Below are positions 1 through 10,809 of a stretch of DNA of 44,418 nt, one piece after another. A model generated the notes under the pieces. The model ran no database searches. It was not told the origin of the DNA and saw nothing but the letters and a program-made list of their open reading frames with translations. A program made the position numbers and the translations under genes. The first letter of the stretch is position 1. Every line of letters starts with the position of its first letter. The DNA comes from Acanthaster planci (lineage: Eukaryota > Echinodermata > Asteroidea > Valvatida > Acanthasteridae): the NCBI RefSeq assembly GCF_001949145.1, contig NW_019091380.1, positions 69,110-113,527 of the forward strand. The letters are read 5' to 3'.

Positions 1-3000
1 AGGCAATCCCTGTGTCTCGGACACAATGCTCATGTCATGTGTCATCTACTTGACAATGAAGTAATTCTAGGCATCTGTGCTGGTGGAAGCTGAACTTCAT
101 TGTCGCTATTCAATATACATGTACAAGCTTCTCTCTGCCATGTCATCAGTAGTAAGCGGACTGCCTCACACAAGGAGAATGTGAATGCAATATCTGCAAC
201 CATTGCAAATAACTTTTGAGACTTTTGGGGGAGGGGGGGTTGTCAATGCCTTGATCAAGTGTACTGGTATTGCCGTAGACTGAAGACTATCTGTGCAATA
301 CTGTGTTTGTCTATGCAACCAGTGTACCACTCCTAGCCATGAGATGTACCTTGGGTTTATCAAGCAACACATGAGGATGTCTACACAGTGCATGAATTAA
401 TTCTACAAACTTCAATTAAACTTACCATGGACCTTGTAGCCGGGACTGGCTCCCCGTGTCAATGCCACAGTTTCTGTTTAGGATACTGAGAGGCAGATTG
501 GCTACCCAGTCTACCAGGCCATTCACTCCCTTGATAGAGGGGAACACACACCCATTTCCAATTTATCCTGATTCCATTTTTTTTTGGCAATAGTTACCCT
601 GCCCATTTTAGAGAAGAGTCAGGTGAAGTTCATTTTGAGAGAGCCATTTCATTCTGGAATCAATCCACTTAATTTCTGCACTTGCTGATTAGAATGTTAT
701 TCAGCAAGGATGACTTCTGTGGTACACAGATGGAGCTCTGAAAATTGTGACAGACATTAACATCAGATGATGGACTGATTCTGAATTTCTAGTTAACATG
801 CACATACTGCTTGCTGTAGTTTCCAGCATATGTGCGTGTACAGTAAGTTCCCCAAACTTTTTAAAATTCCTTCTTTCTTAGGACAAATTCTGGGCCGGTG
901 TGTGTCTCCTTTTTTTTTGCCTGGAGTGAATGGCCTAGATACATCGTCCACCCAGCAATCTAACAGCATGGTTCTCCCCCTTGACACACCAGGGATTTCT
1001 CCACAGAACTTGTGAAGGAGTTTGTCTTTCATTTCTTGTTTCTTCTTGCTATGCTACAAGCACTTCAACAATGCAAAATTAGTCAACTGACTGCCATTGA
1101 ATGTATGAATATTTAAAAAGTTCAACTTTGAGAAATTCAGATTATTATTTCCAAATGCCTTCAAAAAGGGTTGATATGAAAGTTGCTTCTTTGCAGTTGC
1201 TGAAATATCAAAATTGAGTGCAATGAAAGCCAGAATAAAATACATCTTTCATCATACTGACTGAAGCATTTACTGCATCTGACTTATTACACCAAGAGTA
1301 AAATGACAGTTCAGGTTTTTAGAAGCTTTGTACTTCTACCTTTTTTTTGGGATAATGTAGCTAAGGTGCAGTTGATCACTTACTAAGTTTTATCTCTTTT
1401 GCTGATACAAGTACACCATTTTATTTTTTTCTTCTTTTTTTAAAGAGAGGGAACTGACTGTGGACTGAGTAGGCACAACAAAAGGCAGAAGATTGTTGAG
1501 TTATACCATGGAAGACACCCACAACAGGAGACTGAGAAAACTGCCTTAGAATCATCCAACATTCAAAATGTCACAGAAAAATTGGACAAAAGTGACCATT
1601 TGTAAACATTTCACTTTGCTGAATCCAAACCATCATCAACTGGAATTTCTGAATTATCGATGGAGCAATTTTGAGTAGGTGCAAAAAACAGTTCCTTTGA
1701 TTTGCAATGTTTAGAGTCATGGATACATGCATCTGCTTTGCAGAAAAGATAAACCGATTGTCAAAGTTGACAGGATCCTTACCATGTTGCTGCCAACCCC
1801 AGCATTTAATGATCAGAGAGTTGTAACACATCTTGAACAAACTGATCACAAGTTATGCAGCAAGGCAACTCACCGGAACCTGTCGGCGTCTGTGGACGGG
1901 GAACACGCAGCCCACACCAGGGGGGACTTGTATGCGCTAGGGTGCTTCGAGAGATTTGAGTTTGCCTGTTGGTCAAGGATATACATAATTCAAGGTTAAC
2001 TGTGGCTTCAGAAGGTATAATCAGCACCTGGCACACACAAAAATTCATTTTGCAAACATAAACTTGATCAAAGTCAGATAGAATAGCCATTAACACAAAC
2101 TTAAAATAAAGTTGAGTGCTCTCCTGTTTGAGTATTAAATATTGACAAAGATAAAAACCTGTTCATATGTAATAGTCTTCTTCCATATTTTGGCCTAATC
2201 AAGTTCGACTTTTTATGCAAATTTGAGTTCTTTCAAAATAAGATTTTGTCTTTTCCCTTTTTTAAAAGAGCATTAAACTGAAGCAGATTGGTTGTTACAC
2301 ACCCAAATAAGATGTGACATGAGATAGTGATTGCTGCAGAATAGAAATTCGCTGAAATTTGTGGACACAGCATTTTCAACTGACTGACAATAAAGAGAAG
2401 TGTACGGTGGCTCTGAAAAGACCCAAGAGCAATAAGTTTAACCTCCTTTAAGATAAATGTACTAGCACTTCAGTGGTTCATGTGTGTTTGGAAGGAATAA
2501 ACTATCTTCTCAAAGTCCAATGCTGGTCACAATATTACTGAAAACTAAGCATCCTTAGTAACAAACTGAAAGATTAAACGGCTTGATTTGGATGTGTGCC
2601 AGTGCTGATTATATTCAAGATGCTGGGCATGAGATTGGTAAACACTGAGTGTTTGAGGAATATGTCTTCGAATGATAGAAATGCTTCATGTGTGCATCAA
2701 ATAGTCCCAACAGAGACCAGAAAAATGTTGCATAATTGACAAGTCAGTATCATAAAAAATATCAGGAATTTTTTACTTGATGAAAATGCCATGAATAAGC
2801 AATGCGCAACTCAAAAACCAAAGGCTAGTTTGACACAAAGTATGCAGAGCATTTTTTCTCTCGAAACACTTTGTACATTATGGTGACTGTTGACCATTGA
2901 TAACGAAGTGTTGTTTACCAATCTAGTACCCAGTCCCCCAACAGGCATACTACCAGGCAAATGTACTCAAGCAATGAATACCCTTCAGGTAACCAGCCCC

Positions 3001-4170
3001 TACAAGAATGCTGAGTAGTTTTCAGAATTTCAAAATAAGAATTGGGGATATTTTCCTTTTTAGCTTACTTCCTTGCAGCAGTAAGTAGTCAACTATGTTT
3101 TTCTTCACAGGTTAATCAGATTTCTCTGTGTAAATCCGATACAATTTCATAAAGCATATTAGATATTTCCAAATCCTGTTATTTGCATTTCAGCTATTCT
3201 ATAAATTGCCAAATGTTCCGTAAAAAGATTGAGAAAATGAGATTTTCAAAATCACTTTAATCTTTTATGAACAAGCGATTATCGAATTTCAAGTTTCTGG
3301 GATCAAACTTTCTCTAGGGGGCTGGTTAAATGCTTTGTTATTGCACATTTTTCTAGACATATTCGTTTCTAGAGTCCTTCACTTTGGAAGTGTCCTTCAC
3401 ACTGCATTTCTTATGCACTGAGGTTGTCCATGTGTCCTTAAATAACACAGAGTTGTAACACTTAGGATCCCAAGATGTGGCCGTATGCAGACAGCAAGTC
3501 AAGTGGATCCAGAAAAGTCACGGTGTCAAGTCAGTTCCAGTGACCTGCTCTGAGGTTTGCAATCAATGTACATGTAGAATTGTATATGTCTGATGTAATT
3601 GGTTCCTGGCATCTTATCACAGCATCCTGAGTCAGCCTCAAGTCAACAGTGGTACACTGATCCTTCCTGCTTGGAATTGGTGTACATGTACATTGCTCAA
3701 TGTCAAAGGCCATTTCATGTCAGTAGTCTCCAGCCATCCAACCCACAGGCTTTCCTCATGCAGCCTTGTACAGGAGTGATGACAGTCACAATGAGAAGTC
3801 AAATGGGCGCATGAAGCACATGTGTATCACACAGAATCCAATGTTAAAGGGAACACTATGACAAGCCCTCACATCTTGGACAGAGCACAGGGCTTCAGAT
3901 ATGGCTGACCCGTCCAACCACATGAAATCAACAGCTAACTTAGTAGATGGGTTCATCAGTCCTTCTGGAGTAATGCTGTTCCATGTTATTTCATAGGCTG
4001 TCTCTTATGAGTTCCATTAGAATTAGTGCAGCAATATCCAGTGGATTTTCCAATGTTGACTTCCATGCAGCTTTCTGGGTTAGTTTGATGATCTGCTGTC
4101 AGTAATCTTCCTCAACAGGGAATCTGCAGGAAAGCATAGACACAAATTAGATACTTGAATTCATCAATTA
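1..4170. other. No confidently identified gene
   Basis: No reading frame here has recognisable domains, and all open frames are short. Scattered GC-richer patches (about 430-560, 880-1015 and 1860-1960) stand out from the AT-rich background. The patches at 470-560 (+) and 880-960 (-) share an inverted similarity built around GGCCATTCACTCC. That could be part of a repeat or of decayed exons. 3860-4130 read on the minus strand looks mRNA-like (acceptor-like TTTCCTGCAG at the upstream edge) but gives no identifiable protein. Confidence 0.5.
1874..1965 (-). CDS. Possible internal exon of an unidentified minus-strand gene
   Basis: Read on the minus strand, this 92-nt GC-rich block is preceded by a fair 3' splice site (…CCTTGACCAACAG) and followed by a strong donor (GTGAGT). 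One frame is open throughout and ends …SPLVWAACSPSTDADRF. I do not recognise the family and could not find convincing partner exons on either side. It may be a real exon of a gene lying mostly outside or between the visible signals, or a decayed or chance exon. RNA-seq junctions would decide. Confidence 0.25.
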
Positions 4171-4310
4171 TCAAACCAAGGCCTTGAATTTCCCGACGGC
4201 CATCGGTGCCCTCCCATTTGGCTGTGGTGCCTCTGAAAAGTGATTGTGTTTCACTGCCAAGATAGCAGTACCCTTTTTTTCTCTTGGCCACAGTGCCCTA
4301 CATGTGCATA
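4171..4310. repeat. Inverted repeat arm 1 (partner about 5040-5160)
   Basis: The reverse complement of this stretch aligns imperfectly with 5040-5160. Shared tracts are CAGCCAAATGG, a GGCA-rich tract and AAATTCAAGGCCT / AAATTCAAAGCCT. Both arms contain several GTGCCCT words. The two arms flank the candidate first exon at 4901. The repeat family is not identified. Confidence 0.4.
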
Positions 4311-4900
4311 TCCACTGCCCTCGTTCAGCGAGGTACACGGAAAGCAGCATGAAAAGCGACATACAAATCGTTACATGATCGTTCACATTCAACCGGAACA
4401 CCATGCTGCGCCACCCAAATGCATGGCATGCATGCATATGCAGGGCGTGCGTGCACTGTATGTGTATGGGGCTATTGTACACTCAGCCCGCACCATGCGC
4501 ACTGCACGATCGCAAGCGCAGCACAGTCAGTGTTGCAAGGCAACACCCACCGGCCTATCCAATGACTTAACATAACAGCGCATGCCTAAGCCAAGCATTT
4601 TAATGTACCATGCAATAATGTTAGTCTAGAACAAGTGCCCATCAATGTGTACGCGTGTTAACGGTATATCGAGAGCTCCACGTTTTTCATGCACACTGGA
4701 CAACTGTATGGTCGTGGTAGTATCTTAACTAACACCACAATGTAGTGTTTGCAATTTAGTGCCACGTGCCGCGTGCAATCCGAACTGTACATACATGACA
4801 TCAATTGGGACTACCCCGATTCTCACGTACATGTACGTTGTGTGCAAAATCACTCAGTTGACTGGCCATGCTGGCCTGGCCAGTTTCTGTAGTAGACAAA

Positions 4901-4989
4901 ATGCCGAGGAATGAATGGCTACAGTCAAAACGGGCCAAAGCCTTTCAACACTCGGCTGCTGGTTCGGCACAAATCAAGGACATGTTCAG
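4901..4989 (+). CDS. Candidate first coding exon of an unidentified gene
   Basis: An ATG at 4901 opens a 29-codon frame ending exactly at a donor-like AG|GTATAT. The peptide begins MPRNEWLQSK and ends with …SAQIKDMF. It is basic and polar, looks like a protein N-terminus, and has a Trp and clustered Lys/Arg. The 250 bp upstream are relatively CpG-rich (about 4640-4900), which suits a promoter, although no TATA box is evident. No continuing exon was found on the + strand before the GPCR pseudogene at 6343. It could be a stranded transposon-derived exon. Start chosen as the only ATG in this frame. Confidence 0.3.
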
Positions 4990-5039
4990 GTATATTGCAT
5001 AGGCCCTATCCTACTTTTGCTTAGGCCAGGCTGAATGAA

Positions 5040-5160
5040 TATTGATTTCCATGCAAAAATATCGGGATGGCATTAATGCCCTCATGTTTGGCAGTAGTGC
5101 CCTTTATTTCAGCCAAATGGCAGTGCCCTACAAAATATGAAATTCAAAGCCTGCAAGCCT
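5040..5160. repeat. Inverted repeat arm 2 (partner 4171-4310)
   Basis: Imperfect inverted copy of 4171-4310. This arm contains three GTGCCCT/ATGCCCT words and the shared CAGCCAAATGGCAGTGCCC and AAATTCAAAGCCT tracts. Function unknown; it may be a dispersed repeat. Confidence 0.4.
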
Positions 5161-6342
5161 ACTGCACACTCTTACTGCACTGCAACCTTCACAAAGTACG
5201 AGCAGCTTCTTAAATGGAACAGCTTCAAGTCCTTTAATTTGAATTTCTCTTGTGATAAAAAATATTGCAGTTATGTAATATTCTCACTCACACTGGCAAT
5301 GGATACTGCAGGGAAAACGGTGAATGCTGGCACCAAGTAATGCCAGCCCAATGCCAGGGGTATGATGCCATCCTTCAAGGTCAGGTTGACCTAAAAACTT
5401 GTGATGATGTAGCAGGAATTCCTTGACATCCAAGCAGACAGCATGGTGACATGGAGAGGTGCGTGGTGTACTATGATGGTGAGCTTGGAGGTCAGATCAC
5501 TTGAGCAAACAGCAGGTAGTAAAGTCCAGCATCTGTGAAGACAAAAAAATGACAGGACACAGTTACTTGATTTGAACCACTTTTGTTTAAAAAAGTCATG
5601 AAACTATCAACAGCTCATAGTGAGTTGACTGTAAGCACACCTGATGGTCCAGGAGCCCCATTTAAAGGCATGTTTAGAAACATATTGGTGGTAACACTAA
5701 CCCTCCCAGGTTCTTAGAAATCAACCCTGAGGTTTGCGAGGATTTGGTCATATTGGGGAAAGTCCAGTGCAGCTACATGTACCACTTACACTGAACTTGA
5801 TGCTATTGGGTTGATAGAATTAGGTGGATGGATGATACAGGGAGCTCCTTTGCAAAACTTTCCAAAGATTTGAAGGGTTCATCACTATTCATAGTGCAAC
5901 ATCCAACATCTAGGTCACTCAGTAGCTGAGTCTCAATCAGCACTCTTTCAACAGAGGGCAATAGGCTAAATTGTAATCCACTTTTCAACTGAGTTTGGTG
6001 CTTATTCAGCCTACAACTGTTCTGTACTCATATTTGTAAAGAATTTAGTACACTTTTAAAGTCATAGAAGTTTGACATTTTTTCTCATTTTGTATTTGAT
6101 CCAAACCTGACAGAATGCTGCTCTTGAAAACAGTTTGAAAGGTGGATAAAGGAAGCATTCATGTAAGCCCTTTCTTTGGTGGGGGGAGGCAAATCTACAA
6201 CTGAATTTAACGCCACATGTACATGTTTGTACAAATGGCAATCTGTCACAGATTCTGTTTGTGTGTCAGATGTAAAAAAGGTAATTTCGAAACACTGTCA
6301 ATTATTAAAATGACAAGTGCTCCAAGAGATTTCACAGAAGGC
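5161..6342. other. Intergenic, nothing recognised
   Basis: Only short, compositionally unremarkable open frames. I see no domain, RNA gene or mobile-element terminus. The final 40 bp lead directly into GPCR pseudogene homology. Confidence 0.5.
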
Positions 6343-7475
6343 TGATGACTTTTGCTAGACTGACAAGTTTTGTGATGTTTCTCCTGAATCCACTGATGCT
6401 TTTCACCTTATTATTTACTACCATCCAGCCAACCACCAAAATCTTCATGACATCTCTCACCCTGTCTGATCTTTGCAATGGTATAACCCCCCCTTTGGTT
6501 CAGTACAAGTACATGTACAGTATTTGCTGGATCAGTTGTTGCTAGGTGATTTTCTCTGTGCAGCAAACATTGTTCCCACCATTGATTTTCTCTGTGCAAC
6601 AAGCATTGTTCCACCACTGATTTTCTCTGAGCAACAACCATTGTTCCACCACTGATTTTCTCTGAGCAACAAGCATTGTTCCACCACTGATTGTTTTCTG
6701 TGCAACAAGCATTGTTCCACCACTGATTTTTCTCTGTGCAACAAGCATTGTTCCACCACTGATTTTTTTCTCTGCAACAAGCATTGTTCCACCACTGATT
6801 TTTTTCTCTGCAACAAGCATTGTTCCACCACTGATTTTTCTCTGTGCAACAAGCATTGTTCCACCACTGATTTTTCTCTGTGCAACAAGCATTGTTCCAC
6901 CATTGACATTCTCTGTGCAACAAGCAGTGTTCCAGCACGCATATTCACTGGACCATTTACTTCTGTTCTGACTACAGACTGTTACGCTGCTACCTGTATC
7001 TTCCATCCTGAGGCATCCTCTAAGGCACTTTTCACCGATAACTGTGTATAGTTATGGGACAGTATGCAGCAAATGGGCTGCAACATTTTTAATGCACCTG
7101 GGGTACGAAGTTTATGACCATGCGACTACAATCTACAACATGTTCTCCAAACTGACAAATGATTGAAGACAGTTATTTTACACTCCTGGCTACCTCCCTA
7201 GCAACCATGTCCATCTTGTACATGTACATATACACGTAGCTGGTAATCAAGCCCGACGCATTGCTGCTGAAAACCAAGCAGGCAATGGCCAAGGTGGGCA
7301 GAGAATAAACACCAGATCAACTACATTATATATCCACCATCATCATCATCATAACACTACAGGGAATGGATTCCTACATGTGCGATGATCCAAGATACTG
7401 ATGACACATGTACATAGTCTGTAAAACAAATGGGAGCCATATGACTTAGACAAGTATCTAGTTATTAAACTCTGC
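6343..7475 (+). pseudogene. Decayed orphan GPCR pseudogene with internal minisatellite
   Basis: Homology to the intact receptors of this window begins in TM1 (…FLLNPLMLFTL…) and continues through TM2 (SLTLSDLCNG) to the ECL1/TM3 junction (LLGDFLCAA). There it is interrupted by a tandem repeat (6548-6933). After the repeat, degenerate DNA similarity resumes at the DRY region (about 6965-7015), TM4/ECL2 (about 7055-7130), TM5 (about 7165-7235), the very conserved IL3 block (about 7240-7320), TM6 and ECL3 (to about 7475). The N-terminus and the end of TM7 are not recognisable. Stops and frameshifts occur throughout, so no receptor can be made. The IL3 segment is much better preserved than the rest. 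Confidence 0.85.
6548..6933 (+). repeat. Minisatellite, 11 units of 35-36 bp, derived from GPCR coding sequence
   Basis: The unit is GATTTTCTCTGTGCAACAAG followed by CATTGTTCCACCACT. The first unit still reads as the receptor's ECL1/TM3 start (DFLCAA), so the repeat was seeded from coding DNA of the surrounding pseudogene. Unit lengths alternate between 35 and 36 bp because of a variable T run. The 36-bp units leave long open frames on the minus strand (repeating NQWWNNACC), which I regard as by-products. Confidence 0.93.
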
Positions 7476-8590
7476 TACACCCACGGCAACTAAGGCACAA
7501 TGCCACTATCTGGTCAACTCCCGTAGTTGCTATCCACGTCTGTCCCACAGATCCTTGTGTTAAAGGTACATGTAAAGGAAGTTGGACTTACATTAAAGGG
7601 TAGCTGCAATCAATGTTATTGATAACAAACATGTAAAATGCACGTTTGTGCCTCAGTAAACCTTATTTTCAAAGGGTATTTTAATGCCTTTTTGTTTTTT
7701 ATGCTAATGATATCTCCATATTCATGAGCAAACAGTGATGTCATGTCTGGAAGAAGACTCGGTGTTACATTGGTTTGTACACAAAAAAAGTCATGCATTT
7801 TTGTAGATTTTCCTGGACCAAGTTTTCTCTTCTTTGTTTATTCATTGTTGTTTATGTGCATAGCAATAAGAAACCATCAATTCCTTTCTCAGAAATGTTT
7901 TCAGTTAGTAAATTCTGAGAACAGAACAACCTATGCACTGAACCCTGTCTTCCCTTGACGATTTCACAGCAATAATGCCCTCAGGAAAACACGGATAATT
8001 TTGATTATTTAAAAGTATGTAAATATACTTTTCAATGCATTTAATCAAATAGGACTGTGTGTTTTCATACAATGAAGAAAAGTACAAAGATGCAGAAAAA
8101 TTGTGTCGAAAAAAAAATTCGTTGCAGCTACACTTTAACTTCATACCCTTCAAGAGTTGTTCAATTGTCATATGTACATGTATTTTTCCCACGTGGAATA
8201 AAAACGAACATGTTTGGGCCACTTTCTCAGCTGATGGCATGCACATACGGTACAGTATGTACATGTACATCACATGTGTTTCACAAGACCAAACGCTACA
8301 CTACATGTACATCAGAATGGGGTCTGGACACTTCCAATGCCCTTTTTCTTAAATTCTTTTTATCCTTTCAGTTGAAATACTGCAGATGTCAGACGTACAG
8401 CTAGAAACTTCCTAAAATGAAAGTGTTCACTGGCCACTGGCTGCAACTTTGGTATAACATCAAGGTCGTGGCGTCCAGTCAAGTCAATCTGACATTGGTA
8501 CTGAATGGGAGAAGCTGCTTGTGGTAAGCAAGCAATAAGATAAAAATTAATGCCCCTCTAGAGGAATCATCCACAACAGCCATCAGAAAA
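7476..8590. other. Intergenic, nothing recognised
   Basis: No gene or element identified. Several ACATGTA palindromes occur (for example around 8170 and 8255-8310). The open frames at 8057-8404 overlap each other and show no domain. Confidence 0.5.
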
Positions 8591-8599
8591 AGGAAGTGG

Positions 8600-9300
8600 G
8601 GATGCGGATACATATCAGTACCAGTAAGTCTGCCAGTCAGCAAACAAATCCAACACCGATTAAAGCTGCTTCACTGAAAACCTAAATTTCCTCACAAAAT
8701 ATCACTGTACTGTATATGTAATTATCAGGTAACAATTAATCATTGTGAACGTCTAACAAAAGAAGCATGGTGAAATAACAATTGATATTCATTGTTAGTG
8801 CACTGCGTTTCTTTTGTTTGATGTTCGTAGTGAATCATGGTGTGCTCGTCCAAAATTCCACTCAATTCCTCATAAATCACGTCCTACTCCATACAGTCTG
8901 ACAACCAAGTTTAATGACGCATGTGCCTTTTGTGCTGTTAGACCCTGAACCATGCTCTCAAAAATATATTGTGTAGGTAGAGGAGAGATATGATCACAGA
9001 ACACAGGAATCAACTAGTCACACTGTAAAGCTGGAATCAAAAGTCGGGGGGATCCAGCCAATTTCCAAGATTTTTTTCTTCTGGCAAGCAACTAGAGTAC
9101 ACTTAAAAATTGTTCAGGTCTCAACAGAAACTGCCCCTAAGATCCTGCTGGCTTTTAGTACAAGACAAAGTGAATTCAATTTCATGTGTCACATGCTGAT
9201 CTGAAATGGATTCTTGGACAGTGCCAACATCTTTTCCTGGACCAAACAACTGAGCTGAGCACAGCTTCCGAGCACAGCTTCACGGGCAAACTCCTCACAC
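8600..9300 (+). promoter_or_regulatory. Receptor upstream block, copy upstream of the 9826 gene
   Basis: This block shares patchy similarity with 13660-14165, 42765-43000 and, in its 3' part (about 9030-9240), 39300-39510. Shared words include CTGCCAGTCAGCAAAC, CCTCACAAAAT and the sequence around GTTCAGGTCTCAACAGAAAC. Recurrence upstream of several receptors suggests it belongs to the duplicated unit and may hold regulatory sequence or a noncoding 5' exon. No clear TATA box was seen in this copy. A palindromic insertion of about 105 bp at 8740-8835 is absent from the 13.8 kb copy. Confidence 0.45.
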
Positions 9301-9384
9301 CAACTCAACTCACTCTACGTGGCTGTTAAAAGAAGGAGGCCTACTGAATAACACTCCATTTTCCTACTTGTTTCTACACCAGCC

Positions 9385-9537
9385 ATGGACACTGCGGGGA
9401 TTGCAGGACTGCACATCACCTCCAACTCTACAGATGAGATACATGAAACAGCAACATTATTCTGGAATTTTGGTAAGCTTTTCATCGCATTGACAATCTT
9501 GATTTTTCTTCTAGACATTACTTTTAAATACCTGTGA
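9385..9537 (+). pseudogene. N-terminal-only GPCR fragment 1
   Basis: An ATG in the same context as the intact receptors opens a 50-codon frame: MDTAGIAGLHITSNSTDE, then a hydrophobic stretch similar to the first half of TM1 (LTILIFLL), then a stop. It aligns with residues 1 to about 45 of the 9826 receptor (METTEIAGLY…SNST). Everything after TM1 is missing. The upstream TTTCTACACCAG matches the acceptor-like tract of other copies. It is either a truncated duplicate or, less likely, a short expressed peptide or alternative first exon. Confidence 0.7.
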
Positions 9538-9611
9538 ATAATAAGAAGACATCCTCGTAATATGCACATTCCTCAAAATCTAATCCTTTGTGTTCACGTT
9601 CTGTAGAAACC

Positions 9612-9773
9612 ATGGAAACTAAGGTTGGGAAACTGCAGGATTACAGGATAAATGTACCAAGGCAGCACCACCATTCTGGAATTTCATTGAGCTTTTATAG
9701 CACACTGACAATCCTGATTTTCTTCTCTAAATTACTTGTCAATACCTGTGAAGACATCCACAGGAACAACTAA
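9612..9773 (+). pseudogene. N-terminal-only GPCR fragment 2
   Basis: A second truncated copy in tandem, about 227 bp after fragment 1 and 214 bp before the intact gene. It has the same acceptor-like tract (TTCTGTAG) and AAACCATGGAAACT start context. The 53-codon frame starts METKVGKLQDY and reaches a TM1-like STLTILIFF before diverging and stopping. The N-glycosylation motif and the LNPLML core of TM1 are missing. With fragment 1 and the intact start at 9826 it forms three successive copies of the 5' coding module. Confidence 0.65.
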
Positions 9774-9825
9774 TCAATCCTTCAAAATCTAGTCCTCTGC
9801 TTTCATGTTTCCCTCTGCAGAAACC

Positions 9826-10809
9826 ATGGAAACTACAGAAATTGCAGGACTGTATGCCACCTCCAATTCTACTGAGGAGAGTCTGCAGTACGGACTGGCA
9901 CTGACACCATTCCAAGTTTTTGTGATGATTTTCACCACACTGACAATTCTTTTGATTTTAATCCTGAATCCACTGATGCTTTTCACCTTACGGCGTGTCA
10001 CCAGCATCCAGCCAACCACCAAAATCTTCATGACTTCTCTCACCCTATCTGATCTTGGGAGTGGTACATTCAGTCTCTTTAAATTGGTGGAGATGTTTGC
10101 TGGTTCTTGGTTGCTAGGCGAATTTCTCTGTGTGGCAATTAATGGTCTCATAGTAGTATGTAACACAATGAGTTGTACTTCACTACTTTTTCTGACGGTA
10201 GATCATTACATTGCTATTTCTCATCCTCTACGTTACCCTTCATTGATGACTGAGTTCAGATTCAAGATCACTGTATGTATTGCATGGGCTGTAACATTCC
10301 TGATCTTAATGCTCATGCGCGGGATTAATAACAGAATTAATTTTTTACTGGATAGTCCCTACCGACGGTGTATACTACTAACAGATGACTGGAGAACATA
10401 CCCTCTTGTTACAGTAGTTGCTATCATACAGGCAACCATATTCATTCTGTATGCACACATCACCGTAATAGCTCGCAATCAAGCCCGGCGCATTGCTGCT
10501 GAAAACCAAGCGGGCAATGGCCGAGGTGGGCAGAGAAAAAACACCAGATCAACCACCACCGTCATCATCATAACAGGGACTTTAATCATCACTTGGATTC
10601 CTACACTGGTCATCACTGCAATCTCTCTTCAATCAAAGTTGGAGCCAAATGATAGGGATGCGGTAGTCATGCTGACTCAAGCCCTGTTGCTGTCCAACGG
10701 TTGGCTGAATGTTGTCATTTACTACTTAAGAAACAGGGATCTTCGCCAAGAGCTTTGTGGTTTACTATCTGACTGGCGCCAATGTCTAACCCAAACATTC
10801 TTGCATTAG
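9826..10809 (+). CDS. Orphan rhodopsin-class GPCR (intact, DHY variant)
   Basis: A 327-residue, seven-segment receptor expected at the plasma membrane and signalling through G proteins; ligand unknown. Visible landmarks: glycosylation site NST at 14; TM1 about 31-56 with N48; TM2 with LSDL and D76; C102 at the top of TM3 and C182 in ECL2 (probable disulfide); DHY at 126-128 instead of DRY; HPLRYP loop; W154 in TM4; TM5 without P5.50 but ending ILYAHITVIAR, as in melanocortin receptors; IL3 about 217-244; TWIP 256-259 in TM6; NVVIY 295-299 replacing NPxxY; LRNRDLR tail. The METT start is preferred (ACCATGG, conserved among paralogs), although an in-frame ATG lies 21 nt upstream. CTCTGCAG just before it looks like a splice acceptor. 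The R-to-H change in DRY could alter coupling or basal activity. Confidence 0.93.
   Translation: METTEIAGLYATSNSTEESLQYGLALTPFQVFVMIFTTLTILLILILNPLMLFTLRRVTSIQPTTKIFMTSLTLSDLGSGTFSLFKLVEMFAGSWLLGEFLCVAINGLIVVCNTMSCTSLLFLTVDHYIAISHPLRYPSLMTEFRFKITVCIAWAVTFLILMLMRGINNRINFLLDSPYRRCILLTDDWRTYPLVTVVAIIQATIFILYAHITVIARNQARRIAAENQAGNGRGGQRKNTRSTTTVIIITGTLIITWIPTLVITAISLQSKLEPNDRDAVVMLTQALLLSNGWLNVVIYYLRNRDLRQELCGLLSDWRQCLTQTFLH

Noticed and set aside
6411-7006. Long minus-strand frames with repeating NQWWNNACC / ISGGTMLVAQRK units
   Set aside because: They are by-products of the 36-bp minisatellite, whose length is a multiple of three. The repeat derives from a + strand receptor.
9789-10166. Minus-strand frames antisense to the receptor N-terminal halves (also at 27454, 33996, 39516 and 43393)
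   Set aside because: They recur because the sense genes are paralogous. They are shadows of the receptor coding sequence.
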